64,000 nt of DNA from DATGFK01 sp040007395 (GTDB lineage Bacteria > Chloroflexota > Anaerolineae > Aggregatilineales > UBA2796): positions 1-64,000 of the forward strand of contig JBDTVG010000185.1 in NCBI GenBank assembly GCA_040007395.1, written 5' to 3'. The notes under the pieces were generated by a model. That model saw nothing but the letters and a program-made list of their open reading frames with translations, had not been told where the DNA came from and did not search any database. How positions within the stretch are numbered: position 1 is the stretch's first letter; each line of letters opens with the position of its first letter. Made by a program: the position numbers and the translations under genes. Positions 45,026 to 54,472 of the stretch are shown here, one piece after another.

Positions 45026-45713
45026 GGATGTATTTCTCCAAGTCAGTTAGTCCATCATAATTTGCACACAAAATGTTGCTACCATTTTGAGCGGCGAGCA
45101 TGATAAGACGTTGCCAAACTTCAGGTGAGAGAGTGTAGTGTTCATCTTTTATCCGAGGCAGGTCATCCCACACATCTGAGATTGCATATCCGAGTGGATG
45201 ACGCTGGTCTTTCTTACCTCCCCAATCGGCTGTAAAGTCACCGCAAACATCACAGTGTGAGTGCGGCGAGCGTACCTTACGTATATTAAATTTATTTTTG
45301 TTGTGGACGTAAAGTAGAATGCCTTCATGGGTGTTTATCATAGGTTTCTCAGTTGGAGCGGGATGAACAACCTCTAGGGCAAGCCAGTATTTGAAATACC
45401 ATCCTAGATTGTCGAGGTAAACTGAAAAGTAAGGTAGCCATTGTTGCAGACCGTATATATATAATATACCTGTTTTGGACATTAACGGATTAATGGCTTT
45501 GAGCCAGTCGTAAACTCCGTTCAGAAATGGTTCGTGAATTGCTGGATTATAGCGAAATGGTAGTGTAGCTTTATTTTCTGAGGGTTGTGTCAAAAGGACT
45601 GCCACATCGAAGGTGTTGGGTTGCAAGGCGGCTAACTGTGAGCGTTCTTGCGCGGGTATACAGAAAAAATTTACCGTGCGAATGTCAAAATCATCTTCGA
45701 CAAAGTTTAACAT
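45018..45713 (-). CDS. Degenerate methyltransferase-like partner subunit
   Basis: 231 residues with the same fold order as its neighbour but without the catalytic motifs. FDVAVLLTQPSENKATLPFR stands where DPPY should be, and SNILCANYDG stands in place of the FxGxG motif. ISDVWDDLPRIKDEHYTLSP and VWQRLIMLAAQNGS correspond to the NIW/HP..KP..L region. A CDVCGDF pair with a nearby His could bind zinc. It is co-transcribed with, and overlaps, the complete methyltransferase, so it is probably a recognition or stabilising subunit. It has no other plausible catalytic role. Confidence 0.7.
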   Translation of the reverse strand: MLNFVEDDFDIRTVNFFCIPAQERSQLAALQPNTFDVAVLLTQPSENKATLPFRYNPAIHEPFLNGVYDWLKAINPLMSKTGILYIYGLQQWLPYFSVYLDNLGWYFKYWLALEVVHPAPTEKPMINTHEGILLYVHNKNKFNIRKVRSPHSHCDVCGDFTADWGGKKDQRHPLGYAISDVWDDLPRIKDEHYTLSPEVWQRLIMLAAQNGSNILCANYDGLTDLEKYILE

Positions 45714-45817
45714 TACGTTTGGGCACCGTTTCTTATTGATACGAACAGATATTCATATAAGTATATCTCCGAATCGATTTTTACTAAAGCGCTAGTGATT
45801 CACATTGGACAAGCTGT

Positions 45818-45837
45818 CCTTGCCTTCGGGGGCAAGG
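45818..45837. terminator. Hairpin between methyltransferase genes and tex
   Basis: CCTTGCC and GGCAAGG form a 7-bp stem over a 6-nt loop (TTCGGG). No T-run follows on either side, so termination is possible but not proven. It separates tex from the R-M region. Confidence 0.3.
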
Positions 45838-45925
45838 TGGAATACTTTGTGGACACCATTATTAATTTTAATCTCATCTGCTAAAAAGGTTAGACCTGAT
45901 AACCAAGAAGATATACAGTAATTTG

Positions 45926-48085
45926 CTATTTGGTAGTGGGCCAGCCCAAGCTGATCCGTCCGCGATCTTGCTCAATGTTGAGAATCTCGACTTCTAGCAC
46001 TTCGCCAACGCTCAATATTTCGTCGCGGGGAATCTGGCTGCGATGTAGCAAGCCATCCTGCTTTACGCCGATGTCCACGAACGCACCAAAATCTACCACG
46101 TTTCGCACGGTGCCACTAAGCCGCATCCCGCGTTGCAGATCGTTCATCGAAAGCACATCGCTGCGTAACAACGGTGCGGGCAAATCTTCACGTGGATCGC
46201 GTCCGGGGCGGATAAGCTGCTCGAAAATATCGGTAAGGGTGGGGATACCAGTGCCAAGTTCTGTCGCCAGTACATCGAGTGGCTGTTTCATTCGCAGTGC
46301 TGCCAATGCAAGTTCCCGCGCCGCCAACGGCGACTCGACGGTCAATCCGGCACGCTTCAAGATACTTTCCGCGATCTTGTAACTTTCGGGATGGATCGCA
46401 CTGGAATCGAGTGGGTTATCACCGCCGCGCACCCGCAAGAATCCAGCTGACTGCTCAAAGGCTTTTGGCCCCAAGCCTGCCACTTTGCGTAATGTCTTAC
46501 GATCTGGGAACGGGCCACCGTTGTCCCGATGAGTCACGATATTCTCAGCCAGTTTTGGACCAATTCCGGCAACATGAGTCAGCAACGCCGCTGACGCTGT
46601 GTTTAGGTCTACGCCCACACGATTCACCACCGTTTCGACCACCCCATCCAGCGATTGCGTCAATTGTTTTTGATCTACGTCGTGCTGGTACATACCGACT
46701 CCGATAGACTTCGGATCGATCTTGACCAGTTCGGCAAGCGGATCTTGGACGCGCCGCGCAATCGACACTGCACCGCGCAGCGTCACGTCGAGATCGGGCA
46801 GTTCGCTGCGAGCCAATGGACTGGCACTGTAGACACTCGCCCCAGCTTCATTGGCGATCAGATAATGCGCGGATTGCACGCTGCGCGTCAGTTTCGCGAC
46901 CAGCTGTTCAGTTTCGCGGGAAGCTGTCCCATTGCCAATCGAGATCAGCGTCACCCCATGTCGCTCAATGAGATTTCTCAGCGTTTTAAGTGCAGTGTCG
47001 CGCTGCTTTTGCGGTTCATGTGGATAGATGGTCGCGGTTTCCAGCACTTTACCTGTCGGGTCAACCACTGCGACTTTGCAGCCGGTGCGGAAGCCGGGAT
47101 CGAGGCCGAGAATCGTGTGCCCAGCTAGCGGTGGCTGACTAAGCAAGCCACGCAGATTAGTTCCAAATACACTAATTGCATGAGCTTCAGCCTGTTCGGT
47201 TAATGTGCGGCGCACGTCACGCTCAATAGAGGGCAGCAGCAGTCGATGGGCGGCATCGTCGAAAGCTAGTTCAAGCTGAGTCACCAGCGGCGAACGTGGA
47301 TCAGGCCGGAACACATGCTGGATAGGCTGCTGCCAGTCGCGATCTGCTATGTCCAACGAAACACGCAGCACCTTTTCCGTCTCGCCGCGATTAATCGCCA
47401 ACACCTGATGTGGCCTGATACGATCCACCCGAAAGTCAAATTCATAATAAGTTTCGTAGACTTTTTTGGAATCTTCGGCATCTTCGATTTTGCCACATTG
47501 TAGTAGACCGTAGCGCAACGCTCTATCGCGCACCTGCCCACGCACTTCAGCGTTGTCACTGATCGTTTCAGCAACAATATCCCGCGCCCCGGCGAGGGCT
47601 TCCTCGACATCGGGCACTTGATCGTTTTTGTACGGTGCTGCCAATTCATGTGGAGTTTGCGCGGTGCGAACTTGTTTCAAGATCAGATCCGCCAACCCTT
47701 GCAAGCCCTTCTCACGGGCGATGCTGGCACGGGTACGGCGTTTCTGCTTATACGGCTGATAGATGTCTTCAAGCGCAGTCATCGTCTCCGCTGTAAGGAT
47801 CTGTTGTTGCAGGTCAGGCGTAAGTTTGCCTTGTTCCTCAATCGAAGTCAGGATCGTTTTGCGACGTTCATCCAGCCCGCGCAGACGTTCCAGTAGTTCA
47901 GTCAGATTGCGGATCTGGTCTTCGTCCAAACTTCCAGTAACTTCCTTACGATAGCGGGCGATAAACGGCAGCGTATTGCCACTGTCGATCAGATCAATCG
48001 TTGCCGCGACTTGCTGTTGGCGCAATGCTAAAGCGGCGGCAATCTTCTGGGCATAATTTGTCGGTTGTAGGTCGGGCATATCCAC
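45926..48085 (-). CDS. tex: Tex-family RNA-binding transcription accessory protein
   Basis: 719 residues, the typical Tex length. The N-terminal helical region has DSGNTLPFIARYRKEVTGSL. The YqgF-like RNase H fold is in TILGLDPGFRTGCKVAVVD, the HhH pairs lie in TASAALLTHVAGIGPKLAEN, and a C-terminal S1 domain (MRLSGTVRNVVDFGAFVDIG) ends the protein. Tex binds RNA and is linked to transcription and translation; in several bacteria it affects toxin expression or stress tolerance. It is a core gene here and marks the end of the mobile R-M island. Confidence 0.95.
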   Translation of the reverse strand: MDMPDLQPTNYAQKIAAALALRQQQVAATIDLIDSGNTLPFIARYRKEVTGSLDEDQIRNLTELLERLRGLDERRKTILTSIEEQGKLTPDLQQQILTAETMTALEDIYQPYKQKRRTRASIAREKGLQGLADLILKQVRTAQTPHELAAPYKNDQVPDVEEALAGARDIVAETISDNAEVRGQVRDRALRYGLLQCGKIEDAEDSKKVYETYYEFDFRVDRIRPHQVLAINRGETEKVLRVSLDIADRDWQQPIQHVFRPDPRSPLVTQLELAFDDAAHRLLLPSIERDVRRTLTEQAEAHAISVFGTNLRGLLSQPPLAGHTILGLDPGFRTGCKVAVVDPTGKVLETATIYPHEPQKQRDTALKTLRNLIERHGVTLISIGNGTASRETEQLVAKLTRSVQSAHYLIANEAGASVYSASPLARSELPDLDVTLRGAVSIARRVQDPLAELVKIDPKSIGVGMYQHDVDQKQLTQSLDGVVETVVNRVGVDLNTASAALLTHVAGIGPKLAENIVTHRDNGGPFPDRKTLRKVAGLGPKAFEQSAGFLRVRGGDNPLDSSAIHPESYKIAESILKRAGLTVESPLAARELALAALRMKQPLDVLATELGTGIPTLTDIFEQLIRPGRDPREDLPAPLLRSDVLSMNDLQRGMRLSGTVRNVVDFGAFVDIGVKQDGLLHRSQIPRDEILSVGEVLEVEILNIEQDRGRISLGWPTTK

Positions 48086-48261
48086 GTTTCATCTACTTAG
48101 AAGTAAGAACCCCTTATTATAGCCAGTGAAACGCGACCTGAGGATCGTAAAGTTGGCGAATTTGTGGAATTGGCAAACAATAATCGCTCAGGCTTAAATT
48201 GGAACTTGTGAGAATAACTAACAACGACATAAGAAATCATCCAATCAGGAGTAACTGCAAA

Positions 48262-48523
48262 ATGCTGTTTAACTTTCGCCTTGTACCAATTGAGGAAAGC
48301 GAACCTTGGGGACGTGCTGGCGATCTTTCGCTAAGGGCATTCCAGAGAAAAAGATGCTCCAAGGAGCTTATAATCACCACGAAACGAGGAGCAAGGCAAG
48401 GCACAATGGACCGCGCAGGCGGCGGCGCTGTCTAGCGAAAGCATTCAACGCTACTTTAACGGCGAACCGCCGAGCAAAGGGTTCTACGTTCCCACACGCG
48501 GCATGGTCAACATCGTCGTCTAA
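48262..48523 (+). pseudogene. Chimeric gene remnant: DUF5984-like start joined to a foreign C-terminus
   Basis: The ATG at 48262 (GGAG 11 nt upstream) begins MLFNFRLVPIEESEPWG followed by DLSL, the N-terminus typical of DUF5984 proteins. At about 48335 the frame leaves this family. From there a second coding piece, IPEKKMLQGAYNHHE, can be joined to SSESIQRYFNGEPPSKGFYV and PTRGMVNIVV (stop at 48523) by restoring one A near 48378. So two gene ends were fused by deletion and then frameshifted. The first part of the second piece matches the sequence at 15-50 on the other strand. Confidence 0.55.
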
Positions 48524-48546
48524 GCGCTTGCTTAGCGTTCAACCTG

Positions 48547-48577
48547 ACAGGGCGATCCAGTGGTAGGATCGCCCTGT
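48547..48577 (+). terminator. Strong Rho-independent terminator
   Basis: A perfect 12-bp stem (ACAGGGCGATCC / GGATCGCCCTGT) with a 7-nt loop is followed by TCGTTTATT. It terminates the remnant transcript 24 nt past its stop codon and shows that the 3' part of the wreck was once a real gene. Confidence 0.85.
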
Positions 48578-48598
48578 TCGTTTATTGGACAAAACATC

Positions 48599-49660
48599 AT
48601 GTCATCCCTTGAACACATTTTCACTGAATGGATTCGCAGCCTCTGGCTGTTGGTGCGTATCATCCTCGGCGCGTTAGTTATCTGCTACGCCACAGGCTTA
48701 ACGTGCTACCTTGTGCTGCGGCTGCTGTTCGGAGATCGTTTCTGGTGGCTGGCCTTACTCAACGCCTTTGTGTTGTATATCTTTTTGCCGCTGTTCATCG
48801 TCTTGCCCGTGACTCTTGTACTGCGCCAACGCTGGCTATTAGGCGTGATCGCGAGTCTCGCGGTGGTCGGCGGGTTATGGTTCGGCCCATACTTTGCGCC
48901 AAAAACTGTCCATGCGGCTAGCGGGACAACCCTACACGTCATTACCTTTAACGCATGGCCTAGCAATCCACGCCTCAATGATGTGGCAGATTGGCTGCGC
49001 CAGCAGAACGCCGATGTGGTGCTGTTGCAGGATAGCCCGCAAACTTACCTGCGAAATGGGCTACCCGAACTACTCGACATATACCCGTATCAGTTCGTCC
49101 CTCGGCAAAATAACGATGGGATTATTCTGTCGCGTCACCCGTTTGTGACGACCGCCAATCTGGGCGGGATGCCGACTCAGGAACGGGTCGTGATCAACTT
49201 CAACGGGCAAGCCGTCGCGATCTACAATATCCATCTCAAGCAGCCGTTTCGTGGACAGCCACGAGTAATAAAGGTAGCGAATGTCTCGCCATTCCTGAAG
49301 ATGGCGCTGCGCTATGAGAATGATGACAATGTACGCGACACTGAGATCAAGCGCCTGATAGCAAATCTAGTGAATGAACGCCTACCCTTTATCGTGGCAG
49401 GCGACTTCAATATGAGCGATCAATCACCCGTGTATGGTGATCTTTCGGCTCAAATGGTGGACAGCTTTCGTGAAACGGGTGTTGGTTTGGGAACGAGTTG
49501 GCCTGCCGGGGGAGAAGCAGGTTGGCCTGCTTTTGTACCGCCGCTGATCCGAATCGACTATCTGTGGCACAGCGCGGCGTTCCGTGCCATCAATGTCCAG
49601 CAAGGGCCGAAGCTCGGCTCCGATCATGTACCACTGCACGCGCTCTTAGAGTTGCCCTAG
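48599..49660 (+). CDS. Membrane-anchored endonuclease/exonuclease/phosphatase family protein
   Basis: The start is the ATG at 48599, because the open frame's earlier GTG lies inside the terminator stem. Three membrane helices (about 14-38, 44-70 and 75-95) precede an EEP domain. The catalytic signs are VITFNAW, QNADVVLLQD, IILSRHP, VAIYNIHLKQP, VAGDFNMSD and RIDYLWHS, with a final SDHVPL. The family cleaves phosphodiester bonds of nucleic acids, sphingomyelin or inositol phosphates. Topology places the catalytic part outside the cytoplasm. Confidence 0.85.
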   Translation: MSSLEHIFTEWIRSLWLLVRIILGALVICYATGLTCYLVLRLLFGDRFWWLALLNAFVLYIFLPLFIVLPVTLVLRQRWLLGVIASLAVVGGLWFGPYFAPKTVHAASGTTLHVITFNAWPSNPRLNDVADWLRQQNADVVLLQDSPQTYLRNGLPELLDIYPYQFVPRQNNDGIILSRHPFVTTANLGGMPTQERVVINFNGQAVAIYNIHLKQPFRGQPRVIKVANVSPFLKMALRYENDDNVRDTEIKRLIANLVNERLPFIVAGDFNMSDQSPVYGDLSAQMVDSFRETGVGLGTSWPAGGEAGWPAFVPPLIRIDYLWHSAAFRAINVQQGPKLGSDHVPLHALLELP

Positions 49661-49677
49661 CCCTGACCGCCGCAGAC

Positions 49678-50064
49678 TCAGGAGCGCATCATCCTGACTT
49701 TGCCAGCGATGAGCTGCTCAATGAGTTCGGGGAAAGTGCGCGTGTCAATCGGCTTGCTGATGAAATCGTTACAGCCGAACATCAACGCCAATCGTTTGGC
49801 ACGGGCACTATTTTCTGCCGTAAAGGCCACAATCGGGATATGTCCCACATTCGACAAAGCGCGTAGCTGATTGACCACGACCTTACCTTCCAGATCTGGT
49901 AAATCCATATCGCATAGAATCAAGTCAGCGTGGATTTCGCGAGCCATCTTGAGTCCCTCTAAACCATTAGGTGCATGTTCGACGGTATGCCCATGTGGTT
50001 CAAGGATTTTACTCACCATCCGTGCTGTGTCTTTGTTATCTTCGATTAGAAGTATGATAGCCAA
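49678..50064 (-). CDS. Single-domain response regulator
   Basis: 128 residues, REC domain only. IILLIEDNKDTARMV has the acidic residues, LILCDMDLPDLEG the phosphoacceptor Asp, and ISKPID the conserved Lys. It lacks an output domain, so it acts as a phosphotransfer or protein-protein switch. Convergent with the EEP gene (18 nt). No kinase is adjacent; a window kinase lacking a partner could use it. Confidence 0.88.
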   Translation of the reverse strand: MAIILLIEDNKDTARMVSKILEPHGHTVEHAPNGLEGLKMAREIHADLILCDMDLPDLEGKVVVNQLRALSNVGHIPIVAFTAENSARAKRLALMFGCNDFISKPIDTRTFPELIEQLIAGKVRMMRS

Positions 50065-50349
50065 AGGATGTACTCCTGCTCAGTTTTATGTGATAGAGAT
50101 GTTCGCCCATGCTAACCATATTCTAAGTATAAATCAACTATAAGCAATCTCACATTACAATTCGGTTACGGACACGATTGTAGCGTCTGTTTGTTAAATG
50201 GCGACTATTTCCATTCGGGCACCTATCGGCAAACAGTCCTAATTGACGCTATAATGCCTTGATATAGTGAAAACACCATTGAAGCAATTTAGCATAAAAT
50301 AAAACAATAGTCGATAAAAGATATTTTTAAGTTAAAGGAAGTTACTGTA

Positions 50350-52101
50350 ATGTCGTACCATGACAAGCCTTGGCTAAAAAAATATGATCCTGACATCCCG
50401 CATACCCTCGAACCGTACCCTTGCCATCCACTGTACCAATTCTTGCGTAACACCGCCCAGAGTTCCCCCGATGCTGTAGCGACTGTGACTTCGGCACATC
50501 TTCCAGTAGTCGGGCGGCAAAAAGCGGAGGTCACGTACCGCGACCTTGATTCCCAGACTGACGCGCTGGCGACGGCCTTAGTCGATCTCGGTGTAAAAAA
50601 AGGGGATCGGGTTGCCATCGTCATGCCCAACTGTGTACAGTTTATCATCGCCTTCTATGCGATCCTCAAAGCGGGAGGCATTGTGTGTGCAACCAATCCA
50701 ACCTATCCCGCTGGCAAGATGCAGAACCAGCTTAAAGACTGCGGCGCGACAATCGCCATTACGCTCAGTCTGTTCTACAACACGATTAAGCAGGTACAGA
50801 AGGATACCGATGTAAAACAGGTCGTTGTGACAAATATTAAAGAGTATCTGCCATCATTGGCAGCGAGTTTATTTACGCTGGCAAAAGAGAACAAAGATGG
50901 GCATCGCATTCAGCGCTTGCCCGAAGATCACGATTTTCAGGAATTGCTCAAACGCTATGCCGGACGCACACCGAACGTGGATGTGCAGCCCGCCGACCTC
51001 GCGATTTTCCAGTATACAGGCGGCACGACAGGCGGCCCCAAAGCGGCAATGGCAAGCCATCAAGCGTTGGTCTGTAACGTGCTGCAAAGCAAATCGTGGT
51101 TGGTCAAGGATGATAGGCAAGGCGTGATCTTGGCGGCGATCCCGCTGTTTCATGTTTTTGGTATGGTGGCGGTGATGAGCTATGCCGTTGCGACTGCCTC
51201 GCAACTGCTCATTGTCACCAATGCACGCGATACAACCGAAGTACTGGAAGTCATCGATACGTACAAGCCGACGCTCTTTGACGGTGTACCCGCCATGTAT
51301 AACGCGATCAACAACCATCCCGGCGTGATTGCGGGTAAATATAAACTCGACTCTATCATAGTCTGTGTCAGCGGTTCTGCGCCACTACCACCTGGCACCA
51401 AACGTAAATTTGAGGAATTGAGCGGTTGTAAACTGGTGGAAGGCTATGGCATGAGCGAGATGCCGACTGCTACCCACATTAATCCGGTTTACGGCGAAAA
51501 TCGTGGCGGCAGTATCGGGCTGCCATTGCCCGATATGGAAGCCCGTATTGTGAGTCTGGACGACGGCGAAACCGAACTTGCCGTTGGAGAGATTGGAGAG
51601 CTTGTCCTGTGGGGGCCGCAGATTATGGTTGGCTACCATGATTTGCCGACTGAAACTAACCACGCACTGCGCCCCGATGCCAACGGCAAGAAATGGCTAT
51701 ACACGGGCGATATTGCCCGTATGGACGAAGATGGCTACTTCTATATCGTGGATCGCAAGAAGGATATGGCGATCATCGGTGGCTTCAATGTCTACCCAAA
51801 TATGGTGGAGAGAGTGTTATCGGAACACCCTGCCATCCATGAAGTGTCCGTAGCAGCCATTCCCCACCCGAATCCAGAGAAGGCCGGACAGGATTGCTTG
51901 AAAGCATGGGTTGTGCTCAAACCCGATCAGCAGGCGACAGAGCAGGAACTCATCGACTTTTCTGCCAAACAGCTTGCCCGCTACGAAGTGCCGACCCGCA
52001 TCGAATTTGTCGCTGCACTGCCCAAGTCCAGTGTGGGCAAGGTGCTGCGCCGTGAGCTGATTCAGATGGAAAAGGCTACCACCGAAAAAATAGCAGGATA
52101 A
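50350..52101 (+). CDS. fadD: Long-chain fatty-acid-CoA ligase
   Basis: 583 residues of the ANL superfamily. The P-loop is IFQYTGGTTGGPKAAMASHQ, the hinge WLYTGDIARMDEDGYFYIVD, and the C-terminal Lys region KSSVGKVLRRELIQ. The N-terminal LKAGGIVCATNPTYPAGK and MPNCVQFII are also FadD-like. It activates fatty acids for beta-oxidation or lipid synthesis. AAGGAAG precedes the ATG by 9 nt. The 285-nt gap upstream holds a TATAAT at 50250 that could be a -10, without a clear -35. Confidence 0.9.
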   Translation: MSYHDKPWLKKYDPDIPHTLEPYPCHPLYQFLRNTAQSSPDAVATVTSAHLPVVGRQKAEVTYRDLDSQTDALATALVDLGVKKGDRVAIVMPNCVQFIIAFYAILKAGGIVCATNPTYPAGKMQNQLKDCGATIAITLSLFYNTIKQVQKDTDVKQVVVTNIKEYLPSLAASLFTLAKENKDGHRIQRLPEDHDFQELLKRYAGRTPNVDVQPADLAIFQYTGGTTGGPKAAMASHQALVCNVLQSKSWLVKDDRQGVILAAIPLFHVFGMVAVMSYAVATASQLLIVTNARDTTEVLEVIDTYKPTLFDGVPAMYNAINNHPGVIAGKYKLDSIIVCVSGSAPLPPGTKRKFEELSGCKLVEGYGMSEMPTATHINPVYGENRGGSIGLPLPDMEARIVSLDDGETELAVGEIGELVLWGPQIMVGYHDLPTETNHALRPDANGKKWLYTGDIARMDEDGYFYIVDRKKDMAIIGGFNVYPNMVERVLSEHPAIHEVSVAAIPHPNPEKAGQDCLKAWVVLKPDQQATEQELIDFSAKQLARYEVPTRIEFVAALPKSSVGKVLRRELIQMEKATTEKIAG

Positions 52102-52464
52102 TCGCCTCAAACCCTACCTAGCCGTTGGGACGACATTCTACCCTGCGAGAAACAAATAACTGTTTCTCAGCAATAGAAGATGGGGGGTTCTTGCAACCTG
52201 TAGGGACAACGCAAGCGTTGTCCGTCACCCTACTGAGCCTCTCCTGCGCCGCCCTGATTTGGATATATTTCCTCGGCGATTGGCATATCTTTTTCGGCAG
52301 ATAATCCCTCAGTTTGATTATTTGTCGGTATAGTCAGGTAATGGGAATCGGTTAGAAACGCTTGGGAAAAACCTCATCTGAGTCAGTATAATTAATGTGT
52401 AGGCAAGTACGAAAAATGCCTAGCACAAAAATTAACGGTTCCCTTTAATGATTGAGGTAAGACC
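52102..52464. other. Intergenic region of 363 nt
   Basis: It contains one palindromic repeat (52200-52232) and otherwise no gene or RNA that I can identify. The last 100 nt are A+T-rich and probably hold the promoter of the ABC ATPase gene. Confidence 0.5.
52200..52232. repeat. Palindromic repeat, GGACAACGC family
   Basis: GTAGGG-ACAACGC-AA-GCGTTGT-CC-GTCA-CCCTAC: nested inverted repeats centred on AA. The core is the same as in the elements at 60.6 and 63.9 kb. Confidence 0.7.
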
Positions 52465-53301
52465 ATGCCACCAAAAAATAAGATTGAGTATGTGCCGCCC
52501 GTAGACGAACGCGGGCGCAAAGCCGTGATCGATATTCGCGACCTGACCAAGATCTACAAGATGGGCGATATTGAAGTCGAGGCACTGGGCGGCGTAACGC
52601 TGGATGTCTTTGAAGGCGAGTTCATTAGCATCATGGGTCCATCGGGCAGCGGCAAGAGTACCATGCTGCAAATCCTTGGTGCGCTCGACCAGCCAACCAG
52701 CGGCGAATACTATCTGGATGGGGTAGACGTGGCAAAGCTCAAAGATGCTGAACTAGCCCGTGTTCGTAATAAGAAGATCGGTTTTGTATTCCAGAGTTTT
52801 AACTTACTCAAGCGCACCACTGCTCTGCGACAAGTCGAACTCCCGCTGATCTATGCTGGAGCCGCCAATCGCAGCAAACGAGCACGAGCCGCCTTAGAAG
52901 CGGTTGGGCTAGGCAATCGACTCAAGCATTTGCCCAGCGAACTATCAGGTGGGCAGCAGCAGCGGGTAGCGATTGCACGAGCGATTGTCAACAACCCGTC
53001 GATCATTCTGGCGGACGAACCAACGGGCAATCTTGACTCGCGCAGTGGGACGGAAGTGATGAAGATTTTCCAGCAGTTGAACCGCGAACAAGGCATTACG
53101 ACGATTTTTGTCACCCACGACCCGTTTATCGCCCGCCACACGGATCGCGTAGTCATGCTGCGTGATGGCTTGATCGTTGCTAACAAAGTAGTGCCTAACC
53201 CAATTGAGGCCGGCACCGTTGATCGACCATCCGAAGCCGCCGAACTGGAATCGGTGTTCAAAGAAGTCTATTTTGAGGGCGCGAAAGAGCAGTACAACTA
53301 A
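52465..53301 (+). CDS. MacB/LolD-type ABC transporter ATPase
   Basis: 278 residues. Walker A IMGPSGSGKST, Q-loop GFVFQSFNLLKRT, signature LSGGQQQRVAIARAIV, Walker B ILADEPTGNLDS and H-loop FVTHDPF. It falls in the lipoprotein-release/MacB cluster, whose partners are FtsX-like permeases. None is present next to it, so the permease must be encoded elsewhere. An imperfect hairpin (about 53315-53348) may end the transcript. Confidence 0.9.
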   Translation: MPPKNKIEYVPPVDERGRKAVIDIRDLTKIYKMGDIEVEALGGVTLDVFEGEFISIMGPSGSGKSTMLQILGALDQPTSGEYYLDGVDVAKLKDAELARVRNKKIGFVFQSFNLLKRTTALRQVELPLIYAGAANRSKRARAALEAVGLGNRLKHLPSELSGGQQQRVAIARAIVNNPSIILADEPTGNLDSRSGTEVMKIFQQLNREQGITTIFVTHDPFIARHTDRVVMLRDGLIVANKVVPNPIEAGTVDRPSEAAELESVFKEVYFEGAKEQYN

Positions 53302-53503
53302 ACAGCCTCGTAGCTTTCACCTCGACTCCCCAACAGGATCGGGGTGAAACCGCTTCTCCAGCATCTTGGATGTACAAGTGCCTTGCTACAGTTTGTGGAG
53401 CAAATCGCGCTGCTTAGGCAAGTCATCTCAATTCACAATCAGCAAAAGTAGCCAATTTGTTCTATAATCTGCGGTTCATGCTGAGTGGAAAGGTTATTGG
53501 TAC

Positions 53504-54364
53504 GTGAAGGTGCAAAATCAAGCGGCACGGCTGGTTCCGCCGCTTAAATGGGCGGGTGGCAAGCGGTGGTTGCTGCCGCAATTGAAGAAATTATGGACAT
53601 CCAACGAAGATCGTAGGCTCATTGAACTGTTTTGCGGTGGATTAGCTGCTACTCTGGGGCTTGTGCCGGAAAAGGCATTGCTGAATGACATCAATCCGCA
53701 TCTGGTCAACTTCTATCGGCAACTCCAAAAGGGCTTGCCGATAACCATTTCGATGGAAAATAATGCAGATGATTATTATTCACAGCGGACGCGCTTCAAT
53801 GAAATGATCCGAGAGGGACAAAGCCAGAGTATAGAGGCCGCGCAGATCTTCTACTATCTCAACCGAACCTGCTACAATGGTCTGTGTCGATTTAACCACA
53901 GTGGTGAATTCAATGTGCCGTTTGGGAAATACAAAACCATCAACTACACGAGAGATTTTTCCAGCTATAAAGAGCCACTCTCGGCTTGGCAGTTCCAGCT
54001 TGGCAGTTTTGAGGATGTTATTTTAACCCCGCTGGATTTTGTCTATGCTGATCCGCCGTATGATGTGGAATTTGTCAGTTACTCCAAAGAGGGCTTTAGC
54101 TGGGAACAGCAGGTGAAGCTTGCGGAGTGGCTCGTCGAGCATCCGGGGCCTGTTGTCCTGTCAAACCAAGCAACGGATCGAATCGTTGCTCTCTACAAGA
54201 AGCTAGGCTTTCAGCTTGTCTTTTTGATGTCGCCGCGTCGTATCAGTTGCACCGGAGACCGTACCCCTGCGCTCGAAGTCCTAGCAATTCGCGGCATGGA
54301 CATCGATATTGAAGCGCTCCAAGGGGCAGCCCCAGATCGCGCCACCCCAATTCCATTTCTCTGA
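53504..54364 (+). CDS. Solitary Dam-like (D12-class) DNA adenine methyltransferase
   Basis: 286 residues. Motif X/I is PPLKWAGGKRWLLPQLKKLW, motif I is LIELFCGGLAATLGL, motif IV is FVYADPPYDVEFVSY. The D12 class adds N6-methyladenine. It starts with GTG. No nuclease is adjacent, so it may be an orphan methylase used in regulation or replication control, or the remnant of another R-M system. Confidence 0.9.
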   Translation: MKVQNQAARLVPPLKWAGGKRWLLPQLKKLWTSNEDRRLIELFCGGLAATLGLVPEKALLNDINPHLVNFYRQLQKGLPITISMENNADDYYSQRTRFNEMIREGQSQSIEAAQIFYYLNRTCYNGLCRFNHSGEFNVPFGKYKTINYTRDFSSYKEPLSAWQFQLGSFEDVILTPLDFVYADPPYDVEFVSYSKEGFSWEQQVKLAEWLVEHPGPVVLSNQATDRIVALYKKLGFQLVFLMSPRRISCTGDRTPALEVLAIRGMDIDIEALQGAAPDRATPIPFL

Positions 54365-54472
54365 AAGGTCACAATGGCACCCAATAGTTTCTATTTTGGC
54401 GTTAGGATCTTTTTTGGGTGAGGGCAACTTAGCGTAAAAATAATTCGTATATAAACCGAGTAGAGGGGTATT

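Noticed and set aside
48560..48598. GTG start of the EEP-family gene
   Set aside because: It lies inside the right half of the perfect terminator hairpin; the ATG at 48599 is the first plausible start and precedes the membrane helices.
50233..50255. Promoter of the fadD-like gene
   Set aside because: TATAAT at 50250 is a good -10, but no acceptable -35 lies 16-18 nt upstream, so I did not list it as a promoter.
53315..53348. Terminator after the MacB/LolD-type ATPase gene
   Set aside because: The stem TTCACC...GGTGAA is interrupted by mismatches and has no T-run; kept only as a remark.
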